From: Sinorhizobium americanum
Lineage (GTDB): Bacteria > Pseudomonadota > Alphaproteobacteria > Rhizobiales > Rhizobiaceae
Direction of reading: 5' to 3'
Assembly (NCBI RefSeq): GCF_001651855.1
Contig: NZ_LNQC01000043.1
Coordinates: 124,001 to 188,000 of the forward strand
Length of the DNA stretch: 64,000 nt
Part shown: positions 1-7,332 of the stretch, piece after piece
Position numbering within the stretch: position 1 is the first letter of the stretch
Layout of the letters: each line of letters opens with the position of its first letter
Position numbers and translations under genes: made by a program
Notes under the pieces: model-generated
Database searches by the model: none
What the model was told of the DNA's origin: nothing
The model's input: the letters and a program-made list of their open reading frames with translations, nothing else

Positions 1-989
1 TCTTGCCGGAGCACCTCACCCGGCCTCAGCACACCCTTCGGAAAACCTCGGTGGTTCACCGCATCGGGCCAGACTTGCGTCTCGAGGCAGAAGCCGGCGT
101 AGGGGCCGTAGCGGCGGCCTTCGAGGCCAGGGACAGGCACGTTCAGTTTGGAGCCGGTGTAAAGCTGGACGCCGGGCTCGGTCGTCCGCACCTCCAGCGA
201 GACGCCGGAATTGATGCTGCGCACCAGCGCCACCGAGCGCTTCCGCATGCGCTCCGGCGAGAGGCAGAAATTATGGTCATAGGCGATCCTGTCGCCTTGC
301 ATCTGGCGCTTGAGCGAGGTCATCTCGCGGAGGTCGAAGGCGGTGCCGGCGACGGGCCGGATTTCGCCGGTCGGGATCAGCCGCTCGTCCGTCGGCAGGT
401 AATGGTCGGCGGCGATCATGATGTCATGGCCGCGCGCGTCCTCGCCGCCGTCGAGGTTGAAATAGCTGTGCTGGCAGACATTGGCGAGCGTCGGCGCGTC
501 GGTCTCGGTTTCGTAAAGGACGTTCAGCGTGCCGCCCGGCTTCAGCGCATAGGTGCAGGTCACCGTGCAGTTGCCGGGATAGCCGGCGCGGCCATCGGGA
601 TCGGTGATCCTGAGCGTCACGCTATCCTCCGCCCGCTCGACGATCGTCCAGTTGCGCTTGCCGATATTGTCGCTGCCGCCGTGCAGATGCGTGACGCCCT
701 TCTCGTTGAGGTCGAGCTCAAACGCCTTGCCGTCGAGCGTGAAGCGCCCGTCGCCGATGCGGTTGGCGTTGCGGCCGGGTGTGGCGCCGAAATAGGAGGA
801 GTGGGCGGGGTAGCTGTCGAAATCCTCGAAGCCGAGCACGAGCGGCGCCTGATGGCCGTCGAGCCGCAGGTCCTGGATGACCGAGCCCCAGGTCAGCACC
901 TTGGCGGTCAGCCCGCCGCCCGTGAGCGTCAGCCGATGCACCGGTTCGCCGGACGGCAGGTGGCCGAAGATTTCCGTGTCGGTGCTCAT
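1..989 (-). CDS. galM: Aldose 1-epimerase (mutarotase), 3' end cut by window
   Basis: Interconverts the alpha and beta anomers of aldohexoses such as galactose and glucose in the cytoplasm. The window edge removes the 3' end. The 329 codons seen mean only about ten residues are missing from the roughly 340 usual for the family. Visible motifs are GRNANRIG in the N-terminal half, the catalytic-histidine motif QHSYFNLDG, and the catalytic-base motif FCLETQVWPDA near the visible end. GGGGAG lies five bases before the ATG at 989. The gene starts 74 bases after the VWA gene on the same strand with no terminator between, so it may be co-transcribed with metA and the VWA gene. Family assignment is firm; sugar preference is unknown. 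Confidence 0.9.
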   Translation of the reverse strand, partial: MSTDTEIFGHLPSGEPVHRLTLTGGGLTAKVLTWGSVIQDLRLDGHQAPLVLGFEDFDSYPAHSSYFGATPGRNANRIGDGRFTLDGKAFELDLNEKGVTHLHGGSDNIGKRNWTIVERAEDSVTLRITDPDGRAGYPGNCTVTCTYALKPGGTLNVLYETETDAPTLANVCQHSYFNLDGGEDARGHDIMIAADHYLPTDERLIPTGEIRPVAGTAFDLREMTSLKRQMQGDRIAYDHNFCLSPERMRKRSVALVRSINSGVSLEVRTTEPGVQLYTGSKLNVPVPGLEGRRYGPYAGFCLETQVWPDAVNHRGFPKGVLRPGEVLRQ

Positions 990-1063
990 CTTTTCTCCCC
1001 TCGCGACATCGGGCGACAAACTGCGTCATTTCCGGCGGGGCGGCAACCAGAAAGTCACACTTT

Positions 1064-2248
1064 TCAGCGCGACAAGTCCTTCGTCGCCGCCTGCAGACCG
1101 GCAAGCGTCAGCGGGAACATCCGCCCGTGAAAGAGCGCGCGGATCATGCCGATCGAATGGGTATGGCGCCAGTGACCCTCCGGCACCGGGTTGAGCCAGA
1201 TCGACCGCGGGAAATGCGTCGTCAGGCGCTCGAGCCAGAGCGCCCCGGCCTCGTCGTTCCAGTGCTCGACCGAGCCGCCCGGATGGCTGATCTCGTAGGG
1301 GCTCATCGCAGCGTCGCCGACGAAGATGGCGCGGTAGTCGCTGCCATAGGTGCGCAGGACCTCCGCGGTGCGAATGACGTCGGCGCGGCGGCGGCGATTG
1401 TCCTTCCACAGGCCCTCATAGATGCAATTGTGGAAATAGAAATAGTCCATGTGGCGGAACTCGGCGCGCGCCGCCGAGAACAGCTCCTCGACGATGCGGA
1501 TGTGGTCGTCCATCGATCCGCCGACGTCGAAGAACATCAGGAGCTTGACGGCATTGCGGCGCTCCGGCCGGGTCACCACGTCGAGATAGCCGTGCTCGGC
1601 GGTGGAACGGATCGTGCCGGAGAGGTCGAGTTCGTCGGCCGCCCCCTGGCGCACCCAACGCCTGAGCCGCTTCAGCGCCACCTTGATGTTCCGGGTGCCG
1701 AGCTCGACCGTGTCGTCGTAGTCCCTGAACTCGCGCCGGTCCCAGACCTTGACCGCACGCCGGTGCCGCGAGCCTTCCTGGCCGATCCTGACGCCTTCGG
1801 GATTGTAGCCATAGGCGCCGAAGGGCGAGGTGCCGGCCGTGCCAATCCATTTCGAGCCGCCCTGGTGCCGGCCGGTCTGCTCGGCAAGCCGCTGGCGCAG
1901 CGTCTCCATCAACCTATCGAAACCGCCGAGCGCCTCGACGAGCTTCTTCTCCTCCTCGGTCAGATATTTCTCGGCGACCTTCCTCAGCCACTCCTCGGGG
2001 ATAGTGGTCTCGGCAAGCTCCTCCGGCGGCGAGACCGCTTCGAGCCCGGCAAAGGCGCGCCGGAACACCCGGTCGAAACGATCGATGTAGCGTTCGTCCT
2101 TGATCAGCGCCGTCCGCGCCAGAAAATAGAAGGCTTCCACGTCGAAGGCGGCGATCCCCTTCTCCATTCCTTCGATCAGCGACAGGAACTCCCGGAGCGT
2201 CACCGGGATCTTCTCGGCCTTCAGTTCGAGGAAGAAGGGGATGAACAT
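1064..2248 (-). CDS. VWA-domain protein, CoxE-like
   Basis: A 394-residue protein of the CoxE-like VWA family. In other bacteria these work with MoxR AAA+ ATPases as chaperones that insert metals or assemble large enzymes; the substrate here is unknown. Residues 1-125 are helical and charged. The C-terminal half is a von Willebrand A domain with a MIDAS-type metal site DVGGS at residues 241-245. The ATG shares one base with the metA stop (TGATG), which points to translational coupling and places the gene downstream of the SAM-II riboswitch. A MoxR-type ATPase is encoded 1.6 kb upstream on the same strand, separated only by the Nudix gene and metA. The pairing is inferred from context. Confidence 0.85.
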   Translation of the reverse strand: MFIPFFLELKAEKIPVTLREFLSLIEGMEKGIAAFDVEAFYFLARTALIKDERYIDRFDRVFRRAFAGLEAVSPPEELAETTIPEEWLRKVAEKYLTEEEKKLVEALGGFDRLMETLRQRLAEQTGRHQGGSKWIGTAGTSPFGAYGYNPEGVRIGQEGSRHRRAVKVWDRREFRDYDDTVELGTRNIKVALKRLRRWVRQGAADELDLSGTIRSTAEHGYLDVVTRPERRNAVKLLMFFDVGGSMDDHIRIVEELFSAARAEFRHMDYFYFHNCIYEGLWKDNRRRRADVIRTAEVLRTYGSDYRAIFVGDAAMSPYEISHPGGSVEHWNDEAGALWLERLTTHFPRSIWLNPVPEGHWRHTHSIGMIRALFHGRMFPLTLAGLQAATKDLSR

Positions 2249-3171
2249 CAGTCTCCACTTCCGATCTTTTCGAGCTCGTAGGGTGTCGTCTGGTACATCT
2301 CGTTGATCCAGTTTCCGAAGAAGAGGTGCGCATGGCTGCGCCAGCGGTTCTGCGGCGGCAGGGTCGAATCATTGTGCGGAAAGTAGTCGTGCGGCAGCTT
2401 GATCGGCACGCCGGCATCGACGTCGCGGAAATATTCGTCCGAAAGCGAAGTTGAATCATATTCGACATGATTGAACATGTAGAGCCGGTTGCCCTTCTTC
2501 TCGTGCACCAGGCAAACGCCCATCTCCTTCGATTCCATCAGGATCTCGAGGCTCGGAACCCGGTCGATATCGGCGCGGCGCACCTCGGTCCAGCGCGACA
2601 CGGGGACGGCGAAGTCATCGGAAAAGCCGTTCAGATAGACCGACGAGGGCTTGAGGTTCTGGTGGCGATAGACGCCGAAGGCCTTTTCCTTGAGCGGATA
2701 TTTCGGAACACCGTGAAAGTGGTAGATCCCCGCCATCGCGCCCCAACAGACGTTCAGCGTCGAGTGCACATGCGTTTCCGTCCAGTCGAAGATGCGCTTG
2801 AGCTCGTCCCAATAGGTGACCTCTTCATAGTCGAGCGTCTCGACCGGGGCGCCGGTGATGATGAAGCCGTCGAACTTGCGGCCCTTGACCTCCTCCCAGG
2901 TTTCGTAGAAGGCGAAGAGATGCTCCTCGGGCGTGTTCTTCGGCCGGTAGCCGCCGATGCGCACCAGCGTCAGCTCCACCTGCAGCGGCGTCGCGCCGAT
3001 CAGCCGGGCGATCTGGATTTCCGTCTTGATCTTGTTCGGCATCAGGTTCAAGAGCCCGATCTGCAGCGGCCGGATGTCCTGGCGGACCGCCGCCGTCTCG
3101 GTCATCACCCGCACGCCCTCGTTGACGAGCGTTTCGAAGGCGGGCAGCGTATCGGGAATCTTGATGGGCAT
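2248..3171 (-). CDS. metA: Homoserine O-acetyltransferase (MetA family)
   Basis: Acylates homoserine as the committed step of methionine synthesis. The 307-residue protein is full length, with catalytic Cys142 in NVCWGA and the His235/Glu237 pair in FNHVE. Residue 111, in GAPVE, is glutamate. In characterised members Glu111 selects acetyl-CoA and Gly111 selects succinyl-CoA, so an acetyltransferase is predicted despite the common name homoserine succinyltransferase. The leader carries a SAM-II riboswitch and an intrinsic terminator, giving feedback by S-adenosylmethionine. The downstream VWA gene overlaps its stop by one base. Confidence 0.97.
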   Translation of the reverse strand: MPIKIPDTLPAFETLVNEGVRVMTETAAVRQDIRPLQIGLLNLMPNKIKTEIQIARLIGATPLQVELTLVRIGGYRPKNTPEEHLFAFYETWEEVKGRKFDGFIITGAPVETLDYEEVTYWDELKRIFDWTETHVHSTLNVCWGAMAGIYHFHGVPKYPLKEKAFGVYRHQNLKPSSVYLNGFSDDFAVPVSRWTEVRRADIDRVPSLEILMESKEMGVCLVHEKKGNRLYMFNHVEYDSTSLSDEYFRDVDAGVPIKLPHDYFPHNDSTLPPQNRWRSHAHLFFGNWINEMYQTTPYELEKIGSGD

Positions 3172-3190
3172 GGTTCCACTCGATCAATAC

Positions 3191-3223
3191 AAAAAAACCG
3201 GCGGCGAGATGATCGCGACCGGT
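3191..3223 (-). terminator. Intrinsic terminator between SAM-II aptamer and metA
   Basis: On the minus strand ACCGG...CCGGT arms close a GC-rich stem of about ten pairs with one mismatch, followed by seven T residues. It lies about 25 bases after the SAM-II aptamer and 20 bases before the metA ATG. That is the right place for a transcriptional expression platform in which SAM-bound RNA terminates. The alternative antiterminator pairing was not worked out. Confidence 0.75.
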
Positions 3224-3245
3224 CCTCGGAAATCCGTTCTTTCCT

Positions 3246-3305
3246 CGGCCCTTTAGCGATTTCTTTAACGTGGCTGCAAGCCGGCCGGCCAAATCACCAC
3301 AGGAT
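3246..3305 (-). ncRNA. SAM-II riboswitch aptamer
   Basis: The minus strand reads GTGGTGATTTGG, then a GC-rich stem, then TTGCAGCCACGTTAAA and finally CGCTAAAG. These are the conserved blocks of the alphaproteobacterial metA (SAM-II) motif, an H-type pseudoknot that binds S-adenosylmethionine. GTGG pairs with CCAC to form P1. The aptamer starts within a few bases of the predicted transcription start, as is typical for this class. Confidence 0.95.
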
Positions 3306-3309
3306 CGTT

Positions 3310-3338
3310 TGATAGCGTGGCGGAGGCCACGCGGTCAA
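3310..3338 (-). promoter_or_regulatory. Predicted sigma-70 promoter of metA
   Basis: The minus strand carries TTGACC (3338-3333), a 17-base spacer and CTATCA (3315-3310). This is close to the Sinorhizobium housekeeping consensus CTTGAC-N17-CTATAT. The expected start near position 3303 puts the SAM-II aptamer at the very 5' end of the transcript. Confidence 0.7.
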
Positions 3339-3368
3339 TGAAAAACACGGAGCCGCCACTGGAGGCGA

Positions 3369-3824
3369 TCAAATCGGGCTCTTTAGCCGGCCTCGGACCT
3401 GCAACGGCTCCAAAGCCTCCTGCATTCCATAGCCGAGGCGGCCGCGCGCTTCAGCCATTGCGAGCCAGAAAAACCGAAATCGGATCGGCGGGCCGCCGCT
3501 GTCCGGCGTCATTTCGCAGTGCAACCAGCCTCGCCGCTGCTCGCCGGCAAGCGCCACATGAAAATAGTGTCGCCGGTGACAGATCTCCCTGCCGCTCTTG
3601 ACGAAGTGGTAGTCTTGCGTGGCGAGGTGGACGAATTTGTCCGGCGGTGTCATCCCGGTTTCCTCGGCAAACTCCCGGCGGGCGGCCGCTTCGGGGCTCT
3701 CGCCCGGCTCCATCGTGCCGCCCGGCACCTGCAACTCCACCTCGGGAAAGTCCGGCTCATCGAAGACCAGCAGCGTGTCCTGCCAAGTAGCGTAGATCAG
3801 GACCTTATGTGCGTCCGGCCTCAT
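3369..3824 (-). CDS. Nudix hydrolase
   Basis: A 151-residue Nudix pyrophosphohydrolase. The Nudix box spans residues 36-58, starting GGTMEPGES and ending REFAEETGM, with the metal-binding REFAEE intact. The substrate cannot be told from sequence; nucleoside diphosphate derivatives are typical. The ATG overlaps the stop of the MoxR gene (ATGA), so the two are probably co-translated. About 30 bases separate its stop from the metA promoter. A functional link to the ATPase is suggested only by this coupling. Confidence 0.9.
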   Translation of the reverse strand: MRPDAHKVLIYATWQDTLLVFDEPDFPEVELQVPGGTMEPGESPEAAARREFAEETGMTPPDKFVHLATQDYHFVKSGREICHRRHYFHVALAGEQRRGWLHCEMTPDSGGPPIRFRFFWLAMAEARGRLGYGMQEALEPLQVRGRLKSPI

Positions 3825-4660
3825 GCGTCGCGGCGCGCCATGAAGGCAAGCCGCTCGAAAAGATGCACGTCCTGCTCGTTCTTCAAAAGCGCACCGTGCA
3901 GCTTCGGCAACATCGATTTCGGACCGGCGCGCAAGTCGGCCGGATCGATCCCGTCGGCGACCAGCAGGCGAATCCAGTCGAGCGCCTCCGACGTCGAGGG
4001 CTTCTTCTTCAGCCCCGGCACCTCGCGGATGCCGTAGAAGGCGGCAAGGGCTGCCGACAGCAGGGTCTTGCGGATGCCCGGATAATGGACCTCGACGATG
4101 CGGGCGAGCGTGTCGGCATCGGGGAAGCGGATATAGTGGAAGAAGCAGCGGCGCAGGAAGGCGTCCGGCAGCTCCTTCTCATTGTTGGAGGTGATGATGA
4201 CGATCGGCCGATGCCGAGCACGGATCATCTCTCCGGTCTCGTAGACGTGGAACTCCATCCGGTCGAGTTCCTGCAACAGGTCGTTCGGAAACTCGATATC
4301 CGCCTTGTCGATCTCGTCGATCAGCAGCACCACCTTCTCCGACGCCTCGAAGGCCTGCCAGAGCTTGCCCTTGCGGATATAGTTTTTCACGTCGTTGACG
4401 CGAGCGTCGCCGAGTTGGCTGTCGCGCAGCCGCGAGACGGCGTCGTATTCGTAGAGCCCCTGCTGCGCCTTGGTGGTCGATTTGACGCTCCACTCGATGA
4501 GGTCGAGGCCGAGGGCCGCGGCAATCTGGCGGGCAAGCTCGGTCTTGCCGGTGCCGGGCTCGCCCTTGACGAGCAGCGGCCGCTCCAGCCCTATCGCCGC
4601 ATTGATGGCGACCATCAGGTCCTTGTCGGCGATATAGTCGGCGGTGCCTTCAAACTGCAT
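3821..4660 (-). CDS. MoxR-family AAA+ ATPase
   Basis: A 279-residue AAA+ ATPase of the MoxR group with Walker A GEPGTGKT (residues 33-40), Walker B VLLIDEIDK (111-119) and a sensor-1 asparagine in ITSNN (156-160). MoxR proteins act with VWA partners as chaperones for metal-centre insertion or complex assembly. The likely partner is the CoxE-like gene at 1064-2248 on the same strand, beyond the Nudix gene and metA. All active-site motifs are intact. The target enzyme is not encoded nearby in any obvious form. Confidence 0.93.
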   Translation of the reverse strand: MQFEGTADYIADKDLMVAINAAIGLERPLLVKGEPGTGKTELARQIAAALGLDLIEWSVKSTTKAQQGLYEYDAVSRLRDSQLGDARVNDVKNYIRKGKLWQAFEASEKVVLLIDEIDKADIEFPNDLLQELDRMEFHVYETGEMIRARHRPIVIITSNNEKELPDAFLRRCFFHYIRFPDADTLARIVEVHYPGIRKTLLSAALAAFYGIREVPGLKKKPSTSEALDWIRLLVADGIDPADLRAGPKSMLPKLHGALLKNEQDVHLFERLAFMARRDA

Positions 4661-4717
4661 GGGCCTGCTACTCTCGCGCTTTGAGAAATCCGCTATATGG
4701 GCAAGAACGACCCCGCC

Positions 4718-5098
4718 TCACCCGCGAAACGCCGTGACCTCGATTTCGATCAGCATTTCCGGGCGGATGAGGTCGCAGACGATCATCGTCGCAGCCGGGC
4801 GGATCTCGCCAAAAACCTCGCCGAAGATCGGGAAGACCCGGTCGGCGAAGCTGGCATCGGTGACGTAGTAGTGGTTGCGCACGACGTCCGAAAGCAAGAA
4901 GCCGGCTTCCTTCAGCGCGGCATCGATCGTCTTCAGGCAGTTGCGCGCCTGCTCCTCGACCGTCTCCGGCATGGTCATGGTGGCATAGTCGTAGCCGGTC
5001 GTGCCGGAGACGAAGCACCAGTCGCTCTTGACGACGGCACGCGAATAGCCTGCCGTCTTCTCAAAGGGCGAACCAGTCGAAATCAGCCTGCGCGTCAT
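4718..5098 (-). CDS. RidA (YjgF/YER057c) family protein
   Basis: A 126-residue small cytoplasmic protein of the Rid family. Many members hydrolyse reactive 2-imino or enamine intermediates released by PLP enzymes. The C-terminal half contains RPAATMIVCDL followed by an MLIEIEVTAF strand, as in the family. The arginine that binds the carboxylate in archetypal RidA appears to be present in IRPAA, but the subgroup was not resolved. The ATG at 5098 follows leuD by 11 bases on the same strand, suggesting a leuD-ridA unit. A longer reading frame from 5455 overlaps leuD and is rejected. Confidence 0.88.
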   Translation of the reverse strand: MTRRLISTGSPFEKTAGYSRAVVKSDWCFVSGTTGYDYATMTMPETVEEQARNCLKTIDAALKEAGFLLSDVVRNHYYVTDASFADRVFPIFGEVFGEIRPAATMIVCDLIRPEMLIEIEVTAFRG

Positions 5099-5109
5099 TC
5101 GCGAGCCGC

Positions 5110-5715
5110 TCAGGCCCACGGATGCGATGCGGCGTTCTTCTTCTCGAAGCTGTCGATGGCGCCTGCCTTTTCGAGCGTCAGGCCGATGTCGTCCAGGCCG
5201 TTCAGCAGGCAGTGGCGCTTGAAGGCATCGATCTCGAACTTGATCGAGCCGCCGTCGGGGCCGGTGATTTCCTGGGCTTCCAGATCGACAGACAACACCG
5301 CGTTGGAGCCGCGGTTGGCATCGTCCATCAGCTTGTCGAGGTCGGCCTGGCTGACGACGATCGGCAGGATGCCGTTCTTGAAACAGTTGTTGTAGAAGAT
5401 GTCGGCGAACGAGGTCGAGATGACGCAGCGGATGCCGAAATCGAGGAGCGCCCACGGCGCATGCTCGCGCGAGGAACCGCAGCCGAAATTGTCGCCGGCA
5501 ACCAGGATCTTGGCGTTCTGGTAGGCCGGCTTGTTGAGCACGAAATCGGGGTTTGGCGTGCCGTCCTCGTTGTAGCGCGCCTCGGCGAAGAGTCCCGTGC
5601 CGAGCCCGGTGCGCTTGATCGTCTTCAGGTAATCCTTCGGGATGATCATGTCCGTGTCGATGTTGACGACGGGCAGGGGCGCAGCAACGCCGGTGAGCTT
5701 GACGAACTTGTCCAT
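5110..5715 (-). CDS. leuD: 3-isopropylmalate dehydratase small subunit
   Basis: Small, swivelling-domain subunit of isopropylmalate isomerase in leucine synthesis; it joins LeuC to form the active aconitase-type enzyme. It has 201 residues, the usual length, with the substrate-contact motif [13 protein letters not shown] near residue 77 and [10 protein letters not shown] further on. Its partner leuC is not adjacent: it lies 13 kb away at 19015-20424, also on the minus strand. The RidA gene follows 11 bases downstream. Confidence 0.97.
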   Translation of the reverse strand: MDKFVKLTGVAAPLPVVNIDTDMIIPKDYLKTIKRTGLGTGLFAEARYNEDGTPNPDFVLNKPAYQNAKILVAGDNFGCGSSREHAPWALLDFGIRCVISTSFADIFYNNCFKNGILPIVVSQADLDKLMDDANRGSNAVLSVDLEAQEITGPDGGSIKFEIDAFKRHCLLNGLDDIGLTLEKAGAIDSFEKKNAASHPWA

Positions 5716-5817
5716 GGTCTAGCCTTCGATTTCAGCGGAAGTGTTGGGAGAGCGTTTAGATCAGTTTCGCGCCGAAATGAAGGAGAATCTGCGTCTGCGG
5801 GCCTTGGCGGGTCGATT

Positions 5818-5862
5818 CGGGAGCGTCCTTTGCGCGTTCAGTTGAGCGCGCAGCGTCCTAGA
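5818..5862. repeat. Degenerate copy of the palindromic intergenic repeat
   Basis: The stretch GCGTCCTTTGCGCGTT...GCGCGCAGCG ending CCTAG matches in outline the second palindrome of the element at 8619-8716 (GCGGCCTTTGCGCGTCT...GCGCGGCGCTGTAG). Loop and terminal bases differ. It lies between leuD and the small membrane-protein gene and contains that gene's stop codon. Confidence 0.5.
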
Positions 5863-6100
5863 GATCGATGATCGTGCCGCGTCCGTCGTTCCAGATCCGC
5901 ATTTCACGCTGCTGGCCGGCAGCTGCCCGGGTCCGCGCCGGCATCGGCTTCGCATTGAACCGCGCGGCGATTGCGCTGCCGATCGCAACGACGGCGGCGA
6001 TGCCGGCGAGCGCCAGGGCCAGCGAGGCGGTCAGCACGAAGGCCGCAACCGTGATGGCAATGGCGGCGGCCGTGAAAAGAACAGAGCGGATGCTTTGCAT
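5858..6100 (-). CDS. Small hydrophobic membrane protein, unknown function
   Basis: An 80-residue protein not recognised as a named family. Residues 5-45 are almost entirely Ala, Val, Leu, Ile and Thr, enough for one long or two short membrane segments. The tail is basic and polar (residues 48-80, with several Arg). ATG at 6100 follows AAAGGTG at a good distance, which supports real translation. The stop codon lies inside a degenerate palindromic repeat. It is divergent from the CitE-like gene. A longer frame starting near 6991 runs antisense through that gene and is rejected. Confidence 0.65.
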   Translation of the reverse strand: MQSIRSVLFTAAAIAITVAAFVLTASLALALAGIAAVVAIGSAIAARFNAKPMPARTRAAAGQQREMRIWNDGRGTIIDL

Positions 6101-6202
6101 GTTCGTCACCTTTCTATTAGGCCATGTGGTAGCTCGCGGCACCGCTTGCAAGAGGGCCCTTCGACCTTGCGCAAGGCAACAAAGGCGGGCACAACGGGTT
6201 GC

Positions 6203-7108
6203 ATGACACGAGCGACCGATCATCATCCCGTGCGGCTCCGCCGCTCCGTGCTCAGCGTTCCGGCCGACAATCCCCGCGCGCTTGCCAAGATCAAGGATCT
6301 TGCCGCGGACGCGGTGATCTTCGACCTCGAGGATGCCGTGGCGCCCGAGCAAAAGACACAAGCCCGCGACGCCCTTGTCCGCCATCTGTCCGCGAACCGT
6401 CCTTCCGGCGAAGCGATCATCCGCATCAATGTGGCGGAATCGGGTTTCAGCGAAGTGGATCTTGTCGCTGCGCTTGCGGCACGCCCCGACGCCGTTCTTC
6501 TGCCGAAGGTCGAAAGCCCTGCCAACATCCAAGCCGTGCTCGATTGGTTTTCCGAAAACGACGCGCCTGAAAGCCTGCGGCTTTGGGCGATGATCGAGAC
6601 GCCGCGCGGCGTCATCAACGCGCCGGCAATCGCCGAGATGGGGCGCACCCTCGGCGGTCGGCTCGATTGCTTCGTCGTCGGCCTCAACGACCTGCGCAAG
6701 GCGACGGGTGTGCCCGCCCTTCCCGGCCGCACCTATCTCGTGCCCTGGCTGATGCAGGTGCTGCTTGCCGCCCGCGGCAGCGGTCTCGACGCCATCGATG
6801 CCGTCTTCAACGATTTTCGCGATTCGGAGGGTTTTGCGGCCGAGTGCCGGCAGGGGCGCGACATGGGTTACGACGGCAAGATGCTGATCCACCCCGCCCA
6901 GATCGACGAAGCCAATCGCTGCTTCGGCATCGACCAGGCGGCACTCGACGAGGCGCACGCGATCATCGGCGCCTTCGCCCGGCCGGAACATGCAGGCAGG
7001 GGCGTGATCAATCTAAACGGCCGCATGGTCGAGCGCCTCCATCTCGACGAGGCGCTGAAACTCGCCGCGAAAGCGGACATCATCGAAAAGCGAAAGGTGA
7101 AACCTTGA
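6203..7108 (+). CDS. CitE-like HpcH/HpaI-family lyase (malyl-CoA type)
   Basis: A 301-residue TIM-barrel lyase of the citrate lyase beta / malyl-CoA lyase family. It shows the conserved blocks VIFDLEDAV (Mg-binding acid), RINV, LLPKVES, WAMIETPRG and a GKMLIHPAQI motif that contacts the CoA substrate. Relatives cleave or hydrolyse malyl-CoA or methylmalyl-CoA; the precise substrate cannot be set from sequence. The start is placed at ATG 6203 because the upstream in-frame extension is unlike the family N-terminus. The next gene overlaps its stop through TTGA. Confidence 0.85.
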   Translation: MTRATDHHPVRLRRSVLSVPADNPRALAKIKDLAADAVIFDLEDAVAPEQKTQARDALVRHLSANRPSGEAIIRINVAESGFSEVDLVAALAARPDAVLLPKVESPANIQAVLDWFSENDAPESLRLWAMIETPRGVINAPAIAEMGRTLGGRLDCFVVGLNDLRKATGVPALPGRTYLVPWLMQVLLAARGSGLDAIDAVFNDFRDSEGFAAECRQGRDMGYDGKMLIHPAQIDEANRCFGIDQAALDEAHAIIGAFARPEHAGRGVINLNGRMVERLHLDEALKLAAKADIIEKRKVKP

Positions 7109-7311
7109 AACTCTACCGATTTCTGACCGGTCCCGACGACGCTTCGTTTTGCCACAAGGTGACGGCGGCTTTGAACCAGGGTTGGAGCCTGCACGGCTCG
7201 CCCACCTATGCCTTCAACGCCGATACCCAGCACATGCAATGCGGCCAGGCGGTGGTGAAGGACGTGGAGGGCAAGGATTACCAGCCGGATATGAAGCTGT
7301 CGGAGCAGTAA
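7105..7311 (+). CDS. DUF1737 protein, TTG start
   Basis: A 68-residue small protein of the DUF1737 family, function unknown, beginning MKLYRFLTGPDD and ending near SEQ. No ATG is available. The TTG at 7105 overlaps the stop of the CitE-like gene (TTGA) and is preceded by GAAAGGTGA at 7092-7100, a good ribosome site. Coupled translation with the lyase is therefore likely. Confidence 0.85.
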   Translation: MKLYRFLTGPDDASFCHKVTAALNQGWSLHGSPTYAFNADTQHMQCGQAVVKDVEGKDYQPDMKLSEQ

Positions 7312-7332
7312 GGCCGAATACCGGGCGCTTCC

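Noticed and set aside
3-1130. 375-codon plus-strand frame
   Set aside because: It is the antisense shadow of galM and the end of the VWA gene; its product is Arg/Ala/Val-rich with no family resemblance.
4718-5455. 245-codon minus-strand frame ending in the RidA protein
   Set aside because: The first 119 codons overlap leuD out of frame; RidA homology begins at the ATG at 5098.
5858-6991. Long minus-strand frame joined to the small membrane protein
   Set aside because: The upstream part is antisense to the CitE-like gene; the ribosome site at 6104-6112 marks the short start at 6100.
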